Assembly: GCF_021601385.1 (NCBI RefSeq)
Contig: NZ_BQHO01000021.1
Span: 44,068-108,067 of the forward strand
Length of the DNA stretch: 64,000 nt
Source: Pseudomonas parasichuanensis
GTDB taxonomy: Bacteria > Pseudomonadota > Gammaproteobacteria > Pseudomonadales > Pseudomonadaceae
Direction: 5' to 3'
Shown here: positions 19,066 through 29,193 of the stretch, piece by piece
How positions within the stretch are numbered: position 1 is the stretch's first letter
How the letters are laid out: each line of letters starts with the position of its first letter
Notes under the pieces: generated by a model
What the model was told of the DNA's origin: nothing
Database searches by the model: none
The model's input: only the letters and a program-made list of their open reading frames with translations
Program-made: the position numbers and the translations under genes

Positions 19066-20262
19066 ATGTCCCTGCCCAGCCTTCGTCTCAAAGCCAATGC
19101 CGACCGCCGCCTGCGCGCCGGCCACCTGTGGGTCTACAGCAATGAAGTCGACGTTGCCGCCACCCCGCTGCAGGGCCTGAAGGCCGGCCAGCAGGCCATC
19201 CTCGAAGCCGCCAACGGCAAGCCGCTGGGTGTGGTGGCCATGAGCCCGAACAACCTGATCTGCGCCCGCCTGCTGTCGCGCGACGCCAAGCTGCCGCTGG
19301 ACAAGTCGCTGCTGGTGCACCGCCTGAACGTGGCCCTGTCACTGCGCGAGCGCCTGTTCGACAAGCCCTGCTACCGCCTGGTGTACGGCGACTCCGACCT
19401 GCTGCCGGGCCTGGTGGTCGACCGTTTCTTCGACATCCTCGTGGTGCAGCTGGCCTCGGCCACCATGGAAGCGCACAAGGACGAAGTGATCGCCGCCCTG
19501 ATCCAGGTGCTCAAGCCCAGCGGCATCCTGTTCAAGAACGACTCCGCCGCCCGTGATGCCGAAGGCCTCGAGCGCTATGTCGACACCGTCTACGGCGAAG
19601 TGCCGGACTGGGTCGCCCTGGAAGAGAACGGCGTCAAGTTCGAAGCCCCGGTACGTGAAGGGCAGAAGACCGGCTGGTTCTACGACCACCGCATGAACCG
19701 CGCGCGCCTGGCGCCCTACGTCAAGGGCAAGCGCGTACTCGACCTGTTCAGCTACATCGGTGGCTGGGGTGTGCAGGCCGGCGCGTTCGGCGCCAGCGAA
19801 GTGTTCTGCGTGGATGCCTCGGGCTTCGCCCTGGACGGCGTCGAGCGCAACGCCGCGCTGAACGGCATCAGCGAGAAGGTGACCTGCATCGAAGGCGATG
19901 TGTTCGAGGCCCTGCGCGAACTGAAAGCCGCCGAAGAGCGCTTCGACGTGATCGTTGCCGACCCGCCCGCCTTCATCAAGCGCAAGAAAGACCTGAAAAA
20001 CGGCGAGGCCGCTTACCGCCGTCTCAACGAACAGGCCATGCGCATGCTCAACAAGGACGGCATCCTGGTCAGCGCTTCGTGCTCGATGCACCTGCCCGAG
20101 GACGACCTGAACAACATCCTGCTGACCAGCGCCCGCCACCTGGACCGCAACCTGCAACTGCTCGAACGCGGCGGCCAGGGCCCGGACCACCCGGTGCACC
20201 CGGCGATCAGCGAGACCCGTTACATCAAGAGCATTACCTGCCGCTTGCTGCCCAACAGCTAG
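19066..20262 (+). CDS. rlmI: 23S rRNA (cytosine(1962)-C(5))-methyltransferase RlmI-type
   Basis: A 398-aa class I SAM methyltransferase with an N-terminal PUA-like RNA-binding domain (LRAGHLWVYSNEV...GKPLGVVAMSP). Next come a central EEF-like segment and a C-terminal Rossmann domain: KRVLDLFSYIGGWGVQAGAFG for SAM, DPPAFIKRKKD, and SASCSMHL, which supplies the catalytic cysteine region of 5-methylcytosine enzymes. The ATG at 19066 (MSLPSLRLKANAD) has CCGGAG upstream and matches the family N-terminus. The longer frame to 18856 merely runs through the REP element. It is monocistronic as far as can be seen. Confidence 0.92.
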   Translation: MSLPSLRLKANADRRLRAGHLWVYSNEVDVAATPLQGLKAGQQAILEAANGKPLGVVAMSPNNLICARLLSRDAKLPLDKSLLVHRLNVALSLRERLFDKPCYRLVYGDSDLLPGLVVDRFFDILVVQLASATMEAHKDEVIAALIQVLKPSGILFKNDSAARDAEGLERYVDTVYGEVPDWVALEENGVKFEAPVREGQKTGWFYDHRMNRARLAPYVKGKRVLDLFSYIGGWGVQAGAFGASEVFCVDASGFALDGVERNAALNGISEKVTCIEGDVFEALRELKAAEERFDVIVADPPAFIKRKKDLKNGEAAYRRLNEQAMRMLNKDGILVSASCSMHLPEDDLNNILLTSARHLDRNLQLLERGGQGPDHPVHPAISETRYIKSITCRLLPNS

Positions 20263-20316
20263 GCGCGGCGGCCTGACAGCATGGGCGAGGTGGGACAACT
20301 GTCTTGCTCAGCCTTT

Positions 20317-20350
20317 CTGTAGGAGCGGCCCGGCAAGGCCGCTCCTACAG
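20317..20350. repeat. Single REP hairpin, CTGTAGGAGCGGCC class
   Basis: A perfect 14-bp stem (CTGTAGGAGCGGCC / GGCCGCTCCTACAG) with a CGGCAA loop lies between the convergent ends of rlmI and the DUF4153 gene. There is no T-run, so any termination activity would be weak. Confidence 0.75.
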
Positions 20351-20391
20351 TGGGCGTGTGCACACACGCGATGGGCTGCAGGGCAGGCCCG

Positions 20392-22068
20392 TTACCGCCT
20401 GAAATCCTGCATCAGCTCCTGCCCGCCAATGCTCAAGGTCTTGTAGCGCGGCGTGACCAGCTTCACCGCCCCTTCGCGAATGCCGTTGGCCAACCCCTCC
20501 AGGTTGTCCATGTTGCCGCTCAAACTCCCCACTTCACGCCATCCCTGGTTATCCCAGGTGAGCACGAACAGGCGCGATGCATAGGTGTGCCGGGGGATCA
20601 TCAGCACTTCGTTGTGCCCGTCGCCGTCCAGGTCCACCGCCCACAGATAGCACCCTTTGCCACCGCACTGGCTGTCGGCCAGGGTCGAGTCGGCCAGGGC
20701 TTCGCTGCTGGACTGCACCGGCCCCAGCCACTCCAGTTTTGGCCCGCGCTCCACGGCCACCTCCGGCTTGCGCACTTCCTCCAGCGTCGCCAGCAGTTGC
20801 GCACGCCCTGGCGCATCGAGCAACTCATCCGTTTGCAGCCGTTTCTCAAGCTGTTCGAAGGCGTCACGCCCCGGCTGGCCTAGCTCGTGATACAGGTTGC
20901 GCGCATCGAACTCGCCGACCGGCGTGCGCCCACTGACCAGGCGCTCGACCTGGTTTTTCGCACTCAGCGCCTGTGGCGCGAGCAACGGCGTGTAGAACAC
21001 CACTACCAGCACCGCGCTCAGCAGAGCGATCCACGGGTTGCTCACCCGCAGGCTGTACAACCAGCCTTCGCGCGACGCCAGCACCGCCCAGGCCGCCGCC
21101 AGGCCGTGGGCCAGCATCACCCCCACCAGCAACAGCGCCAGGATGCGCGATGGCGTCAGCCCGTACTGATCGATGCGCATCCAGCTGGCGTAGGCGGCCA
21201 GGCTCACCAGCACCGGCAGGCACAGCAGGCTGGCGTTTACCAGGCGCTTGAGCGCAACGGGGTAGACGCTGCCCTGATGCCCCTCCTGGAACACACCATT
21301 GACCAGGAACAGATTGATGATCGCCAGCACCAGCAGCAGGGTCGTGGAATAGCCTGTGTCCCACACCGGCTGCAGCCCGGTGAACGGCAGCGTCAGGGTG
21401 AACAGCACGGTAATCAGTGCACCGAGCGGCAGCAGGAAGCGGCACAGCGTCAGCAGGATGCCGCGCAGCAGGCCGATGACCTTCTCGTTCTCCCGGCCCA
21501 TGCGCACACCCAAGGAAAACACCACCGGCAGCACCAGCCAGAGAAACAACGGCGACTCCACCGCATCCGTCACCTGCGGGATACCCAGCATCTTGAACAG
21601 CAGCGCACACAGCCACAGCAGTTGCCAGAACAGGCCTGTCAGCATCTGCGCCAGGAACAGGATGAACACGTTGTTCCAGGCATGGCGGAACAAGTCTTCG
21701 TAGCGCGGCCGCAGCCCCTCGCGGGTCGGCCAGGCAAGGATGAACGCGGTGCCGATATAGCCCAGCACCACCGCGGCCAGGCACCAGGTCTGCTGCAGCC
21801 AGCCCATGGGCTCGGCGGCAAACACCCAGGCGCTGATCCCGCTGATCAACAAGGTGAGGCCCAGCACCAGCCATCCCGTGCCACGCTGGCGCACGGCGCT
21901 GCCGAGCAACTGCAGGTTGAGGCCCGCCACCACTACCGCGACGCACACGGCGACCGACAGGCCGAAGCCGAGCACTTCACCGTGCCCCAGCACGGTGGTG
22001 AGCAATACCAGGCCCTGGAGCAGGCCGATGACAACGTAATACAACAACGAGCGAGTAGGCGCCGGCAT
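20392..22068 (-). CDS. DUF4153 polytopic membrane protein with C-terminal FG-GAP-like repeat
   Basis: A 558-aa protein. Roughly the first 370 residues form about ten or more hydrophobic helices typical of DUF4153 (for example [21 protein letters not shown] and [19 protein letters not shown]). A soluble C-terminal part follows with a CGGKGC pair and the acidic loop [13 protein letters not shown], which resembles a calcium-binding FG-GAP/EF-hand-like loop. The start at 22068 ([12 protein letters not shown]) has AAAGGA upstream; the longer frame to 22224 is discarded. It is divergent from ilvD. Function is unknown; an exterior Ca2+-binding sensor fused to a membrane domain is a guess. Confidence 0.8.
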   Translation of the reverse strand: MPAPTRSLLYYVVIGLLQGLVLLTTVLGHGEVLGFGLSVAVCVAVVVAGLNLQLLGSAVRQRGTGWLVLGLTLLISGISAWVFAAEPMGWLQQTWCLAAVVLGYIGTAFILAWPTREGLRPRYEDLFRHAWNNVFILFLAQMLTGLFWQLLWLCALLFKMLGIPQVTDAVESPLFLWLVLPVVFSLGVRMGRENEKVIGLLRGILLTLCRFLLPLGALITVLFTLTLPFTGLQPVWDTGYSTTLLLVLAIINLFLVNGVFQEGHQGSVYPVALKRLVNASLLCLPVLVSLAAYASWMRIDQYGLTPSRILALLLVGVMLAHGLAAAWAVLASREGWLYSLRVSNPWIALLSAVLVVVFYTPLLAPQALSAKNQVERLVSGRTPVGEFDARNLYHELGQPGRDAFEQLEKRLQTDELLDAPGRAQLLATLEEVRKPEVAVERGPKLEWLGPVQSSSEALADSTLADSQCGGKGCYLWAVDLDGDGHNEVLMIPRHTYASRLFVLTWDNQGWREVGSLSGNMDNLEGLANGIREGAVKLVTPRYKTLSIGGQELMQDFRR

Positions 22069-22387
22069 GGCAAATCCTTTTGGCCAGTGGGGTACGAAGC
22101 GCGTGAGTTTACCGAACCCTGCGCAACCGATGCCAAGGGCTTTACCGTGCGGGCTGGGCCGACTGCCAATTATCACAACGGCATTCCCTCGCAGGCGCGG
22201 CGGTGTAGAATCGGGCCTATTCATCGCCAGACATCCCCGGCGGGTTTATGAGCTCTGGTCGAGCCTGCGGCGATCCCGCGCGGTCTTCGGCCCCCATCCT
22301 TGCCAGCGGCGACCGGCCTTCGGCGTTTCAGGACAAGAGAAGCTCACTCCCTATTTACGTGACGTGATTTGCCGCCAGGAGCGCTCC
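22069..22387. other. Divergent spacer between the DUF4153 gene and ilvD
   Basis: 319 bases without a gene. A TAGAAT at 22206-22211 could be an ilvD -10 box, but no good -35 accompanies it. If it is used, ilvD mRNA would carry an untranslated leader of roughly 170 nt. I see no Leu/Ile/Val-rich leader peptide of the enterobacterial attenuation type and no riboswitch that I recognise. Confidence 0.35.
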
Positions 22388-24229
22388 ATGCCTGATTACC
22401 GTTCCAAGACCTCCACCCACGGCCGCAACATGGCCGGCGCCCGCGCCCTGTGGCGCGCCACCGGGATGAAGGACGACGATTTCAAGAAACCGATCATCGC
22501 CATCGCCAACTCGTTCACCCAGTTCGTCCCGGGGCACGTGCACCTGAAGGACCTGGGCCAGCTGGTCGCCCGCGAGATCGAACGCGCCGGTGGCGTGGCC
22601 AAGGAGTTCAACACCATCGCGGTGGATGACGGCATCGCCATGGGCCACGACGGCATGCTCTATTCGCTGCCCAGCCGCGAGATCATCGCCGACGCCGTCG
22701 AGTACATGGTCAACGCCCACTGCGCCGACGCCATCGTCTGCATCTCCAACTGCGACAAGATCACCCCCGGCATGCTGATGGCCGCCCTGCGCCTGAACAT
22801 CCCGGTGATCTTCGTCTCCGGCGGCCCGATGGAAGCCGGCAAGACCAAGCTGGCCAGCCACGGCCTGGACCTGGTCGACGCCATGGTCATCGCCGCCGAT
22901 TCCAGCGCCTCCGACGAGAAAGTCGCCGAATACGAGCGCAGCGCCTGCCCGACCTGCGGTTCGTGCTCCGGCATGTTCACCGCCAACTCGATGAACTGCC
23001 TGACCGAAGCCCTCGGCCTGGCCCTGCCGGGTAACGGTTCGACCCTGGCCACCCACTCGGACCGCGAGCAGCTGTTCCTCACTGCCGGGCGCACCATCGT
23101 CGAGCTGTGCAAGCGCTACTACGGCGACAACGACACCTCGGTGCTGCCGCGCAGCATCGCCAACTTCAAGGCGTTCGAGAACGCCATGATGCTCGACATC
23201 GCCATGGGCGGCTCGACCAACACCATCCTGCACCTGCTGGCCGCGGCCCAGGAAGGCGAGGTGGACTTCGACCTGCGCGACATCGATCGCCTGTCGCGCA
23301 AGGTGCCGCAGCTGTGCAAGGTGGCGCCGAACATCCAGAAGTACCACATGGAAGACGTGCACCGCGCCGGCGGCATCTTCAGCATCCTCGGCTCGCTGGC
23401 CCGTGGCGGCCTGCTGCACACCGACCTGCCGACCGTGCACAGCGCCAGCATGGAGGAAGCCATCGCCAAGTGGGACATCACCCAGACCGATGACGAAGCC
23501 GTGCACACCTTCTTCAAGGCAGGCCCGGCCGGCATCCCGACGCAGACCGCGTTCAGCCAGTCGACCCGCTGGGAAACCCTGGACGACGACCGCGAGAACG
23601 GCTGTATCCGCAGCTTCGAGCACGCCTACTCGCAAGAAGGCGGCCTGGCCGTGCTGTACGGCAACATCGCCCTGGACGGCTGCGTGGTGAAGACCGCCGG
23701 CGTGGATGAGTCGATCCATGTGTTCGAAGGCAACGCGAAGATCTTCGAAAGCCAGGACAGCGCCGTGCGCGGCATCCTTGCCGACGAAGTGAAGGCCGGC
23801 GACATCGTGATCATTCGCTACGAAGGCCCGAAAGGCGGCCCGGGCATGCAGGAAATGCTGTACCCGACCTCGTACCTGAAATCCAAAGGCCTGGGCAAAG
23901 CCTGCGCCCTGCTCACCGACGGCCGCTTCTCCGGCGGTACTTCGGGCCTGTCGATCGGCCACGCCTCGCCGGAAGCCGCCGCGGGCGGTGCCATCGGCCT
24001 GGTGCAGGACGGTGACAAGGTGCTGATCGACATCCCCAATCGGTCGATCAACCTGCTGGTCAGCGATGAAGAGCTGGCTGCACGCCGTGCCGAGCAGGAC
24101 AAGAAGGGCTGGAAGCCGGCCGAAGTACGCCCACGCAAGGTGACCACCGCGCTGAAGGCCTACGCCCTGCTGGCCACCAGTGCCGACAAGGGTGCGGTGC
24201 GTAACAAGGCGATGCTTGAAGGGCTGTGA
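22388..24229 (+). CDS. ilvD: Dihydroxy-acid dehydratase
   Basis: A 613-aa iron-sulfur dehydratase of valine, isoleucine and CoA-precursor synthesis, converting 2,3-dihydroxy acids to 2-keto acids. The start [22 protein letters not shown] at 22388 follows CAGGAG. The family motifs [15 protein letters not shown] and [25 protein letters not shown] carry the cluster cysteines, and [20 protein letters not shown] lies near the C-terminus. The length is normal. It is followed by a strong intrinsic terminator and a REP pair, so it is transcribed alone. Confidence 0.98.
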   Translation: MPDYRSKTSTHGRNMAGARALWRATGMKDDDFKKPIIAIANSFTQFVPGHVHLKDLGQLVAREIERAGGVAKEFNTIAVDDGIAMGHDGMLYSLPSREIIADAVEYMVNAHCADAIVCISNCDKITPGMLMAALRLNIPVIFVSGGPMEAGKTKLASHGLDLVDAMVIAADSSASDEKVAEYERSACPTCGSCSGMFTANSMNCLTEALGLALPGNGSTLATHSDREQLFLTAGRTIVELCKRYYGDNDTSVLPRSIANFKAFENAMMLDIAMGGSTNTILHLLAAAQEGEVDFDLRDIDRLSRKVPQLCKVAPNIQKYHMEDVHRAGGIFSILGSLARGGLLHTDLPTVHSASMEEAIAKWDITQTDDEAVHTFFKAGPAGIPTQTAFSQSTRWETLDDDRENGCIRSFEHAYSQEGGLAVLYGNIALDGCVVKTAGVDESIHVFEGNAKIFESQDSAVRGILADEVKAGDIVIIRYEGPKGGPGMQEMLYPTSYLKSKGLGKACALLTDGRFSGGTSGLSIGHASPEAAAGGAIGLVQDGDKVLIDIPNRSINLLVSDEELAARRAEQDKKGWKPAEVRPRKVTTALKAYALLATSADKGAVRNKAMLEGL

Positions 24230-24252
24230 GGCTCTGACTGGCTGAAAGAAGA

Positions 24253-24278
24253 ACCGGCGCCCTGAGCGCCGGTTTTTT
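24253..24278 (+). terminator. Rho-independent terminator of ilvD
   Basis: A GC-rich stem ACCGGCGC / GCGCCGGT with a CCTGA loop is followed directly by TTTTT, 24 bases after the ilvD stop. Confidence 0.9.
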
Positions 24279-24289
24279 ATGCCTGTGAT

Positions 24290-24382
24290 GGCCCTATCGC
24301 CGGCAAGCCGGCTCCCACAGGTACAGCGTGATTGCAAGGCCTGTGACAACCCTGTGGGAGCCGGCTTGCCGGCGATGGGGCC
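24290..24382. repeat. REP pair, GCCGGCAAGCCGGCTCCCACA class
   Basis: Head-to-head REP units lie between the convergent ilvD and HAD-type genes, just beyond the ilvD terminator. Confidence 0.85.
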
Positions 24383-24401
24383 GGTACAGGCAACCCAGCT
24401 G

Positions 24402-25460
24402 TTACTGAATCTGCTCCGGCGTCACGATCACCCAGTTCTTGTCCGCCGTCACCGGCAACCCCTCCTTGGCCTGGGCCGCCGCATGCTTGGCGATCATGCC
24501 GTTCAACTGGTCCATGTACTTGGCCTTGCGGTTTATCCACAGGTGGATGCCGCCCTTGCCCACGTCGACGCTGTGGAACTGCATGTAGCCATCGCTGGTT
24601 GGCGTGTCGCCACCCACCAGCACCGGTTTCTTCCACTCGTCGATATAGGTCAGGATCGCTGCCTGCTTGCCAGCCATCCAGGTCGCCGGGGTCCACAGGT
24701 AAGGGGTCAGCTCCAGGCCTTCGTTGGCCTTGGGGTCATAGTGCCCGGCCGTGATCTGCTTGCGCGCGGTGGTCAACTGGCCCGTGGCGCGGTCCTTGAG
24801 CAACAGGCTCACACCAATCACGTTCTCGGGTTTGACGTTGTAGCCGTACTTGGGGTCGGCGGCGACCATGCGCACCAGCTCTTCCGACGCCGCCGAAATC
24901 ACGTACACCTCGATGCCATTCTCCATCAGCTTGTTGTACAGCTCGGCCTGGCCGGTGAAGACCTTGGGCGGCTGCACTTCGATGGTCTTGACCTGGTCCC
25001 CTTCGTAATAGGTGCTGGGGATCGGCTTGCCCGAGGCCATCAACTCGTCGACCTGCTGCTTCAGCTCCTTGAGGGTGAAGCCCGAGAACACCTGGGCCAC
25101 CCAGGGGTAGCAGACCATGTCGTCGATCTCGCACAGGCGGTAGTAGTAGCTGAACAGGCTCTCCTTGTGCTCGGCGGTGTCTTTGAACGGGATCAGCTTG
25201 AGCGAGGGGTCGAGCTTGTCGCGGGTCAGCAGGCCCTTGTTCTCCATGTACGGCAACAGCGACTCTTCGAGGTCGAAGCGGTAACTGGTGTTGTCCATGT
25301 CGAACACCGCGTAGTTACCCTTGTTGGCATTGGCGGCGATCATTGCGTCGAGTTTGCTGGCCGCTTCGGCGGGCCAGTGTTTGAGCTCGGTGGCCGCCCA
25401 GCTGCTGGCGCTGAGCAACAAGGCCAGACTGCCGGCAAGCAGTTTCGGAGCAGACATCAT
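24402..25460 (-). CDS. Exported HAD-superfamily phosphatase-like protein
   Basis: A 352-aa secreted protein. The signal peptide is [20 protein letters not shown] ending WAA. The mature part begins with the HAD nucleophile motif [14 protein letters not shown] (DxDxT). It continues with a cap region and the [16 protein letters not shown] segment (motif II Ser region), then a [17 protein letters not shown] segment (motif III/IV). This supports a Mg-dependent phosphohydrolase acting in the periplasm. Two adjacent ATGs at 25460 and 25457 are possible; GGGAG upstream fits either. The gene is divergent from the cystine-type symporter. The substrate is unknown; phosphorylated small molecules such as phosphoserine or phosphocholine analogues have been proposed for such exported HADs. 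Confidence 0.8.
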   Translation of the reverse strand: MMSAPKLLAGSLALLLSASSWAATELKHWPAEAASKLDAMIAANANKGNYAVFDMDNTSYRFDLEESLLPYMENKGLLTRDKLDPSLKLIPFKDTAEHKESLFSYYYRLCEIDDMVCYPWVAQVFSGFTLKELKQQVDELMASGKPIPSTYYEGDQVKTIEVQPPKVFTGQAELYNKLMENGIEVYVISAASEELVRMVAADPKYGYNVKPENVIGVSLLLKDRATGQLTTARKQITAGHYDPKANEGLELTPYLWTPATWMAGKQAAILTYIDEWKKPVLVGGDTPTSDGYMQFHSVDVGKGGIHLWINRKAKYMDQLNGMIAKHAAAQAKEGLPVTADKNWVIVTPEQIQ

Positions 25461-25667
25461 GTGCAGTTCTCCCAAAGACGTGGCCGCTCAACCCTAGACC
25501 CGTTTTGTGACACCCAGACGCTCGCGACCGACCCCGACGCAGCCGCAAACGCCATGTGGATTGCCAATTGCGACATGGCGTTATTCCATAAACGACTATG
25601 CACATTCCTTTTAGGTATAAATTCGTTTGTTTTCAGGCTGTTAGCATTTCGGTTCGCAATCGCTCAT

Positions 25668-25687
25668 CAGAGGCGATGCCTCTTCTG
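25668..25687 (+). promoter_or_regulatory. Small hairpin ahead of the symporter ribosome-binding site
   Basis: CAGAGGC-GAT-GCCTCTTCTG forms a short stem followed by CTTTTTCTGGAG, the latter being the ribosome-binding site of the symporter. It resembles a weak attenuator. TATAAA at 25616-25621 upstream is a possible -10 element, but no clear -35 is seen. Confidence 0.3.
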
Positions 25688-25704
25688 CTTTTTCTGGAGC
25701 TTCA

Positions 25705-27096
25705 ATGAACCTGCCGCTGTCTCTCAACCTGCTGGCGTTCCTGGCCCTGCTGCTGGGCCTGGCGCAAACCCGCCGCACCGACTGGAGCCTGGCCAAGAAA
25801 GTGCTGTTGGGCCTGGCCCTGGGCGTGGGCTTCGGCCTGGTCCTGCACACGGTCTACGGCGCCGGTCACCCGGTGCTCAAAGCCACCATTGCCTGGCTCG
25901 ACCTGGTCGGCAACGGCTATGTCGGCCTGTTGCAGATGATCGTCATGCCGCTGATCTTCGCCTCGATCCTCAGCGCCGTGGCCCGCCTGCACAATGCATC
26001 CGCGCTGGGCCGCATCAGCGTGCTGAGCATCGGCACCCTGCTGCTGACCACCGCCATCGCCGCGCTGATCGGCATCGCCCTGACCAACCTGTTCGGCCTC
26101 AGCGCCGAGGGCCTGGTGGCCGGCGTGCAGGAAAGCGCGCGGCTGCAGGCGATCCACAGCGACTACGCGGGCAAGGTCGCCGACCTCAACATCCCGCAGC
26201 TGCTGCTGTCGTTCGTTCCCACCAACCCGGTGGCCGACCTGGCGCGGGCCAAACCGACCTCGATCATCAGCGTGGTGATCTTCGCCGTGTTCCTGGGCCT
26301 GGCTGCCCTGCAACTGATCAAGGACGACAAGGACAAGGGCGAACGCGCGCTCTCGGCCATCGATGTGCTGCAAGCCTGGGTGATGCGCCTGGTGCGCCTG
26401 GTGATGAAGCTCACCCCCTATGGCGTGCTGGCGCTGATGACCAAGGTGGTGGCCAGCTCCAACCTCGACGACATCCTCAAGCTGGGCAGCTTCGTGGTGG
26501 TGTCGTACATCGGCCTGGGCCTGATGTTCGTGGTGCACGGGGTGATCCTGGCGCTGACCGGCGTCAGCCCGCTGCGTTTCTTCCGCAAAGTGTGGCCGGT
26601 GCTGACCTTCGCCTTCACCAGCCGCTCCAGCGCCGCCAGCATCCCGCTGAACATCGAGGCGCAAACCCAGCGCCTGGGCGTGCCGCAGTCGATCGCCAGC
26701 TTCAGCGCCTCGTTCGGCGCCACCATCGGCCAGAACGGCTGCGCCGGCCTGTACCCGGCGATGCTCGCGGTGATGGTCGCCCCGGCGGTGGGCATCGACA
26801 CCTTCGACCCGCTGTGGATCGCCACCCTGGTGGCCATCGTCACCCTGAGCTCGGCCGGTGTGGCCGGCGTGGGCGGTGGTGCAACCTTCGCCGCGCTGAT
26901 CGTGCTGCCGGCCATGGGCCTGCCGGTGGAACTGGTGGCACTGCTGATCTCGGTGGAGCCGCTGATCGACATGGGCCGCACGGCATTGAACGTCAATGGC
27001 TCGATGACGGCGGGCGTGGTGACCAGCCAGTTGCTCAAGCAGACCGACCAGCAGGTGCTGGGTGGGGATGAGCATGCCGAATTGAGTCATTCCTGA
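25705..27096 (+). CDS. tcyP: Na+/H+:dicarboxylate-amino acid symporter, cystine transporter (TcyP) type
   Basis: A 463-aa inner-membrane carrier of the DAACS (SLC1-like) family. The sequence has about eight transmembrane helices with the family segments [43 protein letters not shown] (the serine-rich re-entrant loop, here TSRSSAAS) and [19 protein letters not shown]. The late [18 protein letters not shown] helix holds the substrate-binding Asp/Asn. The N-terminus and the NGCAGLYP version of the motif match the L-cystine branch rather than DctA or GltP; this is my reading of the family. CTGGAG precedes the ATG by 6 bases. Confidence 0.85.
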   Translation: MNLPLSLNLLAFLALLLGLAQTRRTDWSLAKKVLLGLALGVGFGLVLHTVYGAGHPVLKATIAWLDLVGNGYVGLLQMIVMPLIFASILSAVARLHNASALGRISVLSIGTLLLTTAIAALIGIALTNLFGLSAEGLVAGVQESARLQAIHSDYAGKVADLNIPQLLLSFVPTNPVADLARAKPTSIISVVIFAVFLGLAALQLIKDDKDKGERALSAIDVLQAWVMRLVRLVMKLTPYGVLALMTKVVASSNLDDILKLGSFVVVSYIGLGLMFVVHGVILALTGVSPLRFFRKVWPVLTFAFTSRSSAASIPLNIEAQTQRLGVPQSIASFSASFGATIGQNGCAGLYPAMLAVMVAPAVGIDTFDPLWIATLVAIVTLSSAGVAGVGGGATFAALIVLPAMGLPVELVALLISVEPLIDMGRTALNVNGSMTAGVVTSQLLKQTDQQVLGGDEHAELSHS

Positions 27097-27105
27097 GAGA
27101 TTGCT

Positions 27106-27225
27106 GGGGGCGCTGTGCGTCCCTTTCCGGCCGGTCCGGCGCCCCCGGCAAGGCCGCTCCTGCAGGAAATCGCATCCTCCTGTAGGAGCGGCCTTGTGTC
27201 GCGAGTGGGCTGCGAAGCAGCCCCG
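27106..27225. repeat. Composite REP inverted repeat, CCGGCCGG and TGTAGGAGCGGCC class
   Basis: An imperfect palindrome of about 120 bp lies between the convergent symporter and folA genes. The two arms are not fully symmetrical: the left has CCGGCCGGTCCGGCGCC, the right CGGCCTTGTGTCGCGAG. This suggests a recombined pair of units. Confidence 0.7.
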
Positions 27226-27231
27226 GCAATA

Positions 27232-27747
27232 TCAAGCCTTGTCCCAAACCTCGAAGTGATACGCAGGCTTGCCGTCCTCAGCCTGCGCCGCACTCGACGC
27301 CAGCCGCCACTGCCCCTTGTCGAACACCGGGAACCACGCATCGCCCTCCGGCGACAGCTCCACCCGAGTCAGGTACATCCGGCTCACCAAGCCCTTCTCC
27401 AGCGCCTGCCCGTACAGCTGCGCCCCGCCGATCAACATCAGTTCCTCGACACCCTGCTCCCGCGCCCACTGCTCGGCGCGCACCACGGCGTCTTCCAGCG
27501 AAGCGAACACTTCGGCACCGGCCAACTGCAGGCCCGGTTGGCGACTGACGACGATGTTCAACCGCCCCGGTAGCGGCCGGCCCAGCGAATCCCAGGTCTT
27601 GCGACCCATGATGATCGGCTTGCCCAGGGTGGTGGCCTTGAAGTACTTGAAGTCCCCCGGCAGGTGCCAGGGCATGGTGTTGTCGATGCCGATCACACGG
27701 TTCTCGGCGAGGGCCGCGATCAGGCTGAGGGGAAGTGAGGTAGTCAT
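27232..27747 (-). CDS. folA: Dihydrofolate reductase
   Basis: A 171-aa NADPH-dependent reductase making tetrahydrofolate. Typical motifs are LIAALAENRVIGIDNTMPWHLPGD (active site), IIMGRKTWDSLGRPLPGR, and LMLIGGAQLYGQAL. The start at 27747 (MTTSLPLSLIAAL) gives the expected length. The reading frame continues open for another 1.6 kb upstream, antisense to the DUF2868 gene, which is a high-GC artefact. It lies 54 bases from the divergent DUF2868 gene. Confidence 0.96.
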   Translation of the reverse strand: MTTSLPLSLIAALAENRVIGIDNTMPWHLPGDFKYFKATTLGKPIIMGRKTWDSLGRPLPGRLNIVVSRQPGLQLAGAEVFASLEDAVVRAEQWAREQGVEELMLIGGAQLYGQALEKGLVSRMYLTRVELSPEGDAWFPVFDKGQWRLASSAAQAEDGKPAYHFEVWDKA

Positions 27748-27801
27748 GGCGGCGAGGATAGCACCGGGCACGTGGGTTATGCTTGCGCCCTGACCTGTGC
27801 A

Positions 27802-29193
27802 ATGGACGAGCTTGTGACTGCACTGACTGAACTGGACAAGCGCTGGCTCACCGAAGCGGTGCGCCTGCGCGAAGAACACGCCGGCCCCCTGGAGGACCAG
27901 GAAGCCAACCGCCGCGCCCGCCAGCAGGGCGGCGACCTGGCCACGCGCATCGAGGCCCGCGCCCTGTGGCTGGCCGAACGCGACGGCATGGCCGATGCGC
28001 TGCGCCACTGGAAGCAAGGCGCCCGCCTGGCACTGATGGCGCTGATGGTGCTGGCCGTGTTCAGCGGCGCCGGGCTGGGCCTGGCGGCACTGGGCGATGG
28101 CCAGCGCCCGGTGAACGTGTTCTGGGCCCTGGGCAGCCTGCTCGGGCTCAACGTTCTGTTGTTGGCCGGCTGGGCCATCGGCTTCTGCTACGCAGGCGAA
28201 CAAGGCGCAACGCTGGGCCGCCTGTGGTTGTGGCTGAGCGAACGCCTGGCCCGTGACGCCAAGGCTGCGCAACTGGCCCCGGCGCTGCTGGTGCTGCTGC
28301 AACGCCAACGCCTGAACCGCTGGCTGCTCGGCGCCCTGGTGCATGGCCTGTGGCTGCTGGCGATGCTGGCAGCGCTGGGCATGCTGCTGGCGTTGCTGGC
28401 GACCCGGCGCTATGGCTTCGTCTGGGAAACCACCCTGCTCGCCGCCGAACCCTTCATCGCCCTCACCCACGCCCTCGGCGCCCTGCCAGCGCTGCTCGGC
28501 TTCGCCGTGCCGGACGAGGCGATGATCCGCGCCAGCGGCGACACCCTGCCGGCCCTCGACCTGGCCCGCCAGGCCTGGGCCAGCTGGCTGCTCGGCGTGG
28601 TGCTGGTGTACGGCCTGCTGCCGCGCCTGGTGCTGGCCGCGCTGTGCCTGTGGCGCTGGCGCCAGGGCCGTGGGCGGCTGGCGCTGGACCTCAACCTGCC
28701 CGGCTATGCGCAGTTGCGCGAGGCGCTGATGCCACGCAGCGAACGGATCGGCGTGCAGGACGCAGCTCCCGAAGCACTGCCGCAGTTCGAGGCCGGGCAA
28801 CTGGACAGCGGCAGCAGCGGCGCCCTGCTGGTGGGCCTGGAGCTGGACGATCAGCATCCCTGGCCACCGGCGCTGGCGAAAAACGTGACCAACGCCGGCG
28901 TGCTCGACAGCCGCGAGTCCCGCAACAAACTGCTCGAACAACTCGGCCGCTTCCCCCCGGCGCGCCTGGCCATTGCCTGCGATCCACGCCGCTCGCCGGA
29001 CCGTGGCAGCCTGGCGCTGCTCGCAGAACTTGCACGCAATGCCGGCGCCACGCGCATCTGGTTGCTCCAGCCGCAACCCGGCCAGGCGCTGGACGCTGCA
29101 CGCCTGGGCGACTGGCACGACGCCCTCGACCGCCTGGGCCTGCGCCACGCCGATACCTCGCCGCTGACCTGGCTGGAGCATGGCCATGACTGA
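27802..29193 (+). CDS. DUF2868 membrane protein
   Basis: A 463-aa protein of unknown function. A charged N-terminal helical part (about 90 residues, DKRWLTEAVRLREEHAGPLE...) precedes at least four hydrophobic helices between residues 85 and 300. A soluble C-terminal region of about 170 residues follows (LLVGLELDDQHPWPPAL...RLAIACDPRRSPDRGSLALL). The start is uncertain: ATG at 27802 is given, and GTG at 27814 (MTALTELDKRW) is equally plausible. The stop overlaps the start of the DUF3482 GTPase. This pairing is common in pseudomonads and implies the two proteins work together at the inner membrane. Confidence 0.8.
   Translation: MDELVTALTELDKRWLTEAVRLREEHAGPLEDQEANRRARQQGGDLATRIEARALWLAERDGMADALRHWKQGARLALMALMVLAVFSGAGLGLAALGDGQRPVNVFWALGSLLGLNVLLLAGWAIGFCYAGEQGATLGRLWLWLSERLARDAKAAQLAPALLVLLQRQRLNRWLLGALVHGLWLLAMLAALGMLLALLATRRYGFVWETTLLAAEPFIALTHALGALPALLGFAVPDEAMIRASGDTLPALDLARQAWASWLLGVVLVYGLLPRLVLAALCLWRWRQGRGRLALDLNLPGYAQLREALMPRSERIGVQDAAPEALPQFEAGQLDSGSSGALLVGLELDDQHPWPPALAKNVTNAGVLDSRESRNKLLEQLGRFPPARLAIACDPRRSPDRGSLALLAELARNAGATRIWLLQPQPGQALDAARLGDWHDALDRLGLRHADTSPLTWLEHGHD

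Noticed and set aside
22212-22387. Leader peptide attenuator upstream of ilvD
   Set aside because: No short open frame rich in Ile, Leu or Val codons and no terminator/antiterminator pair were seen.
24279-27071. 930-residue plus-strand frame running through the HAD-type and symporter genes
   Set aside because: It crosses two well-supported genes in other frames or on the other strand and contains no recognisable domain.
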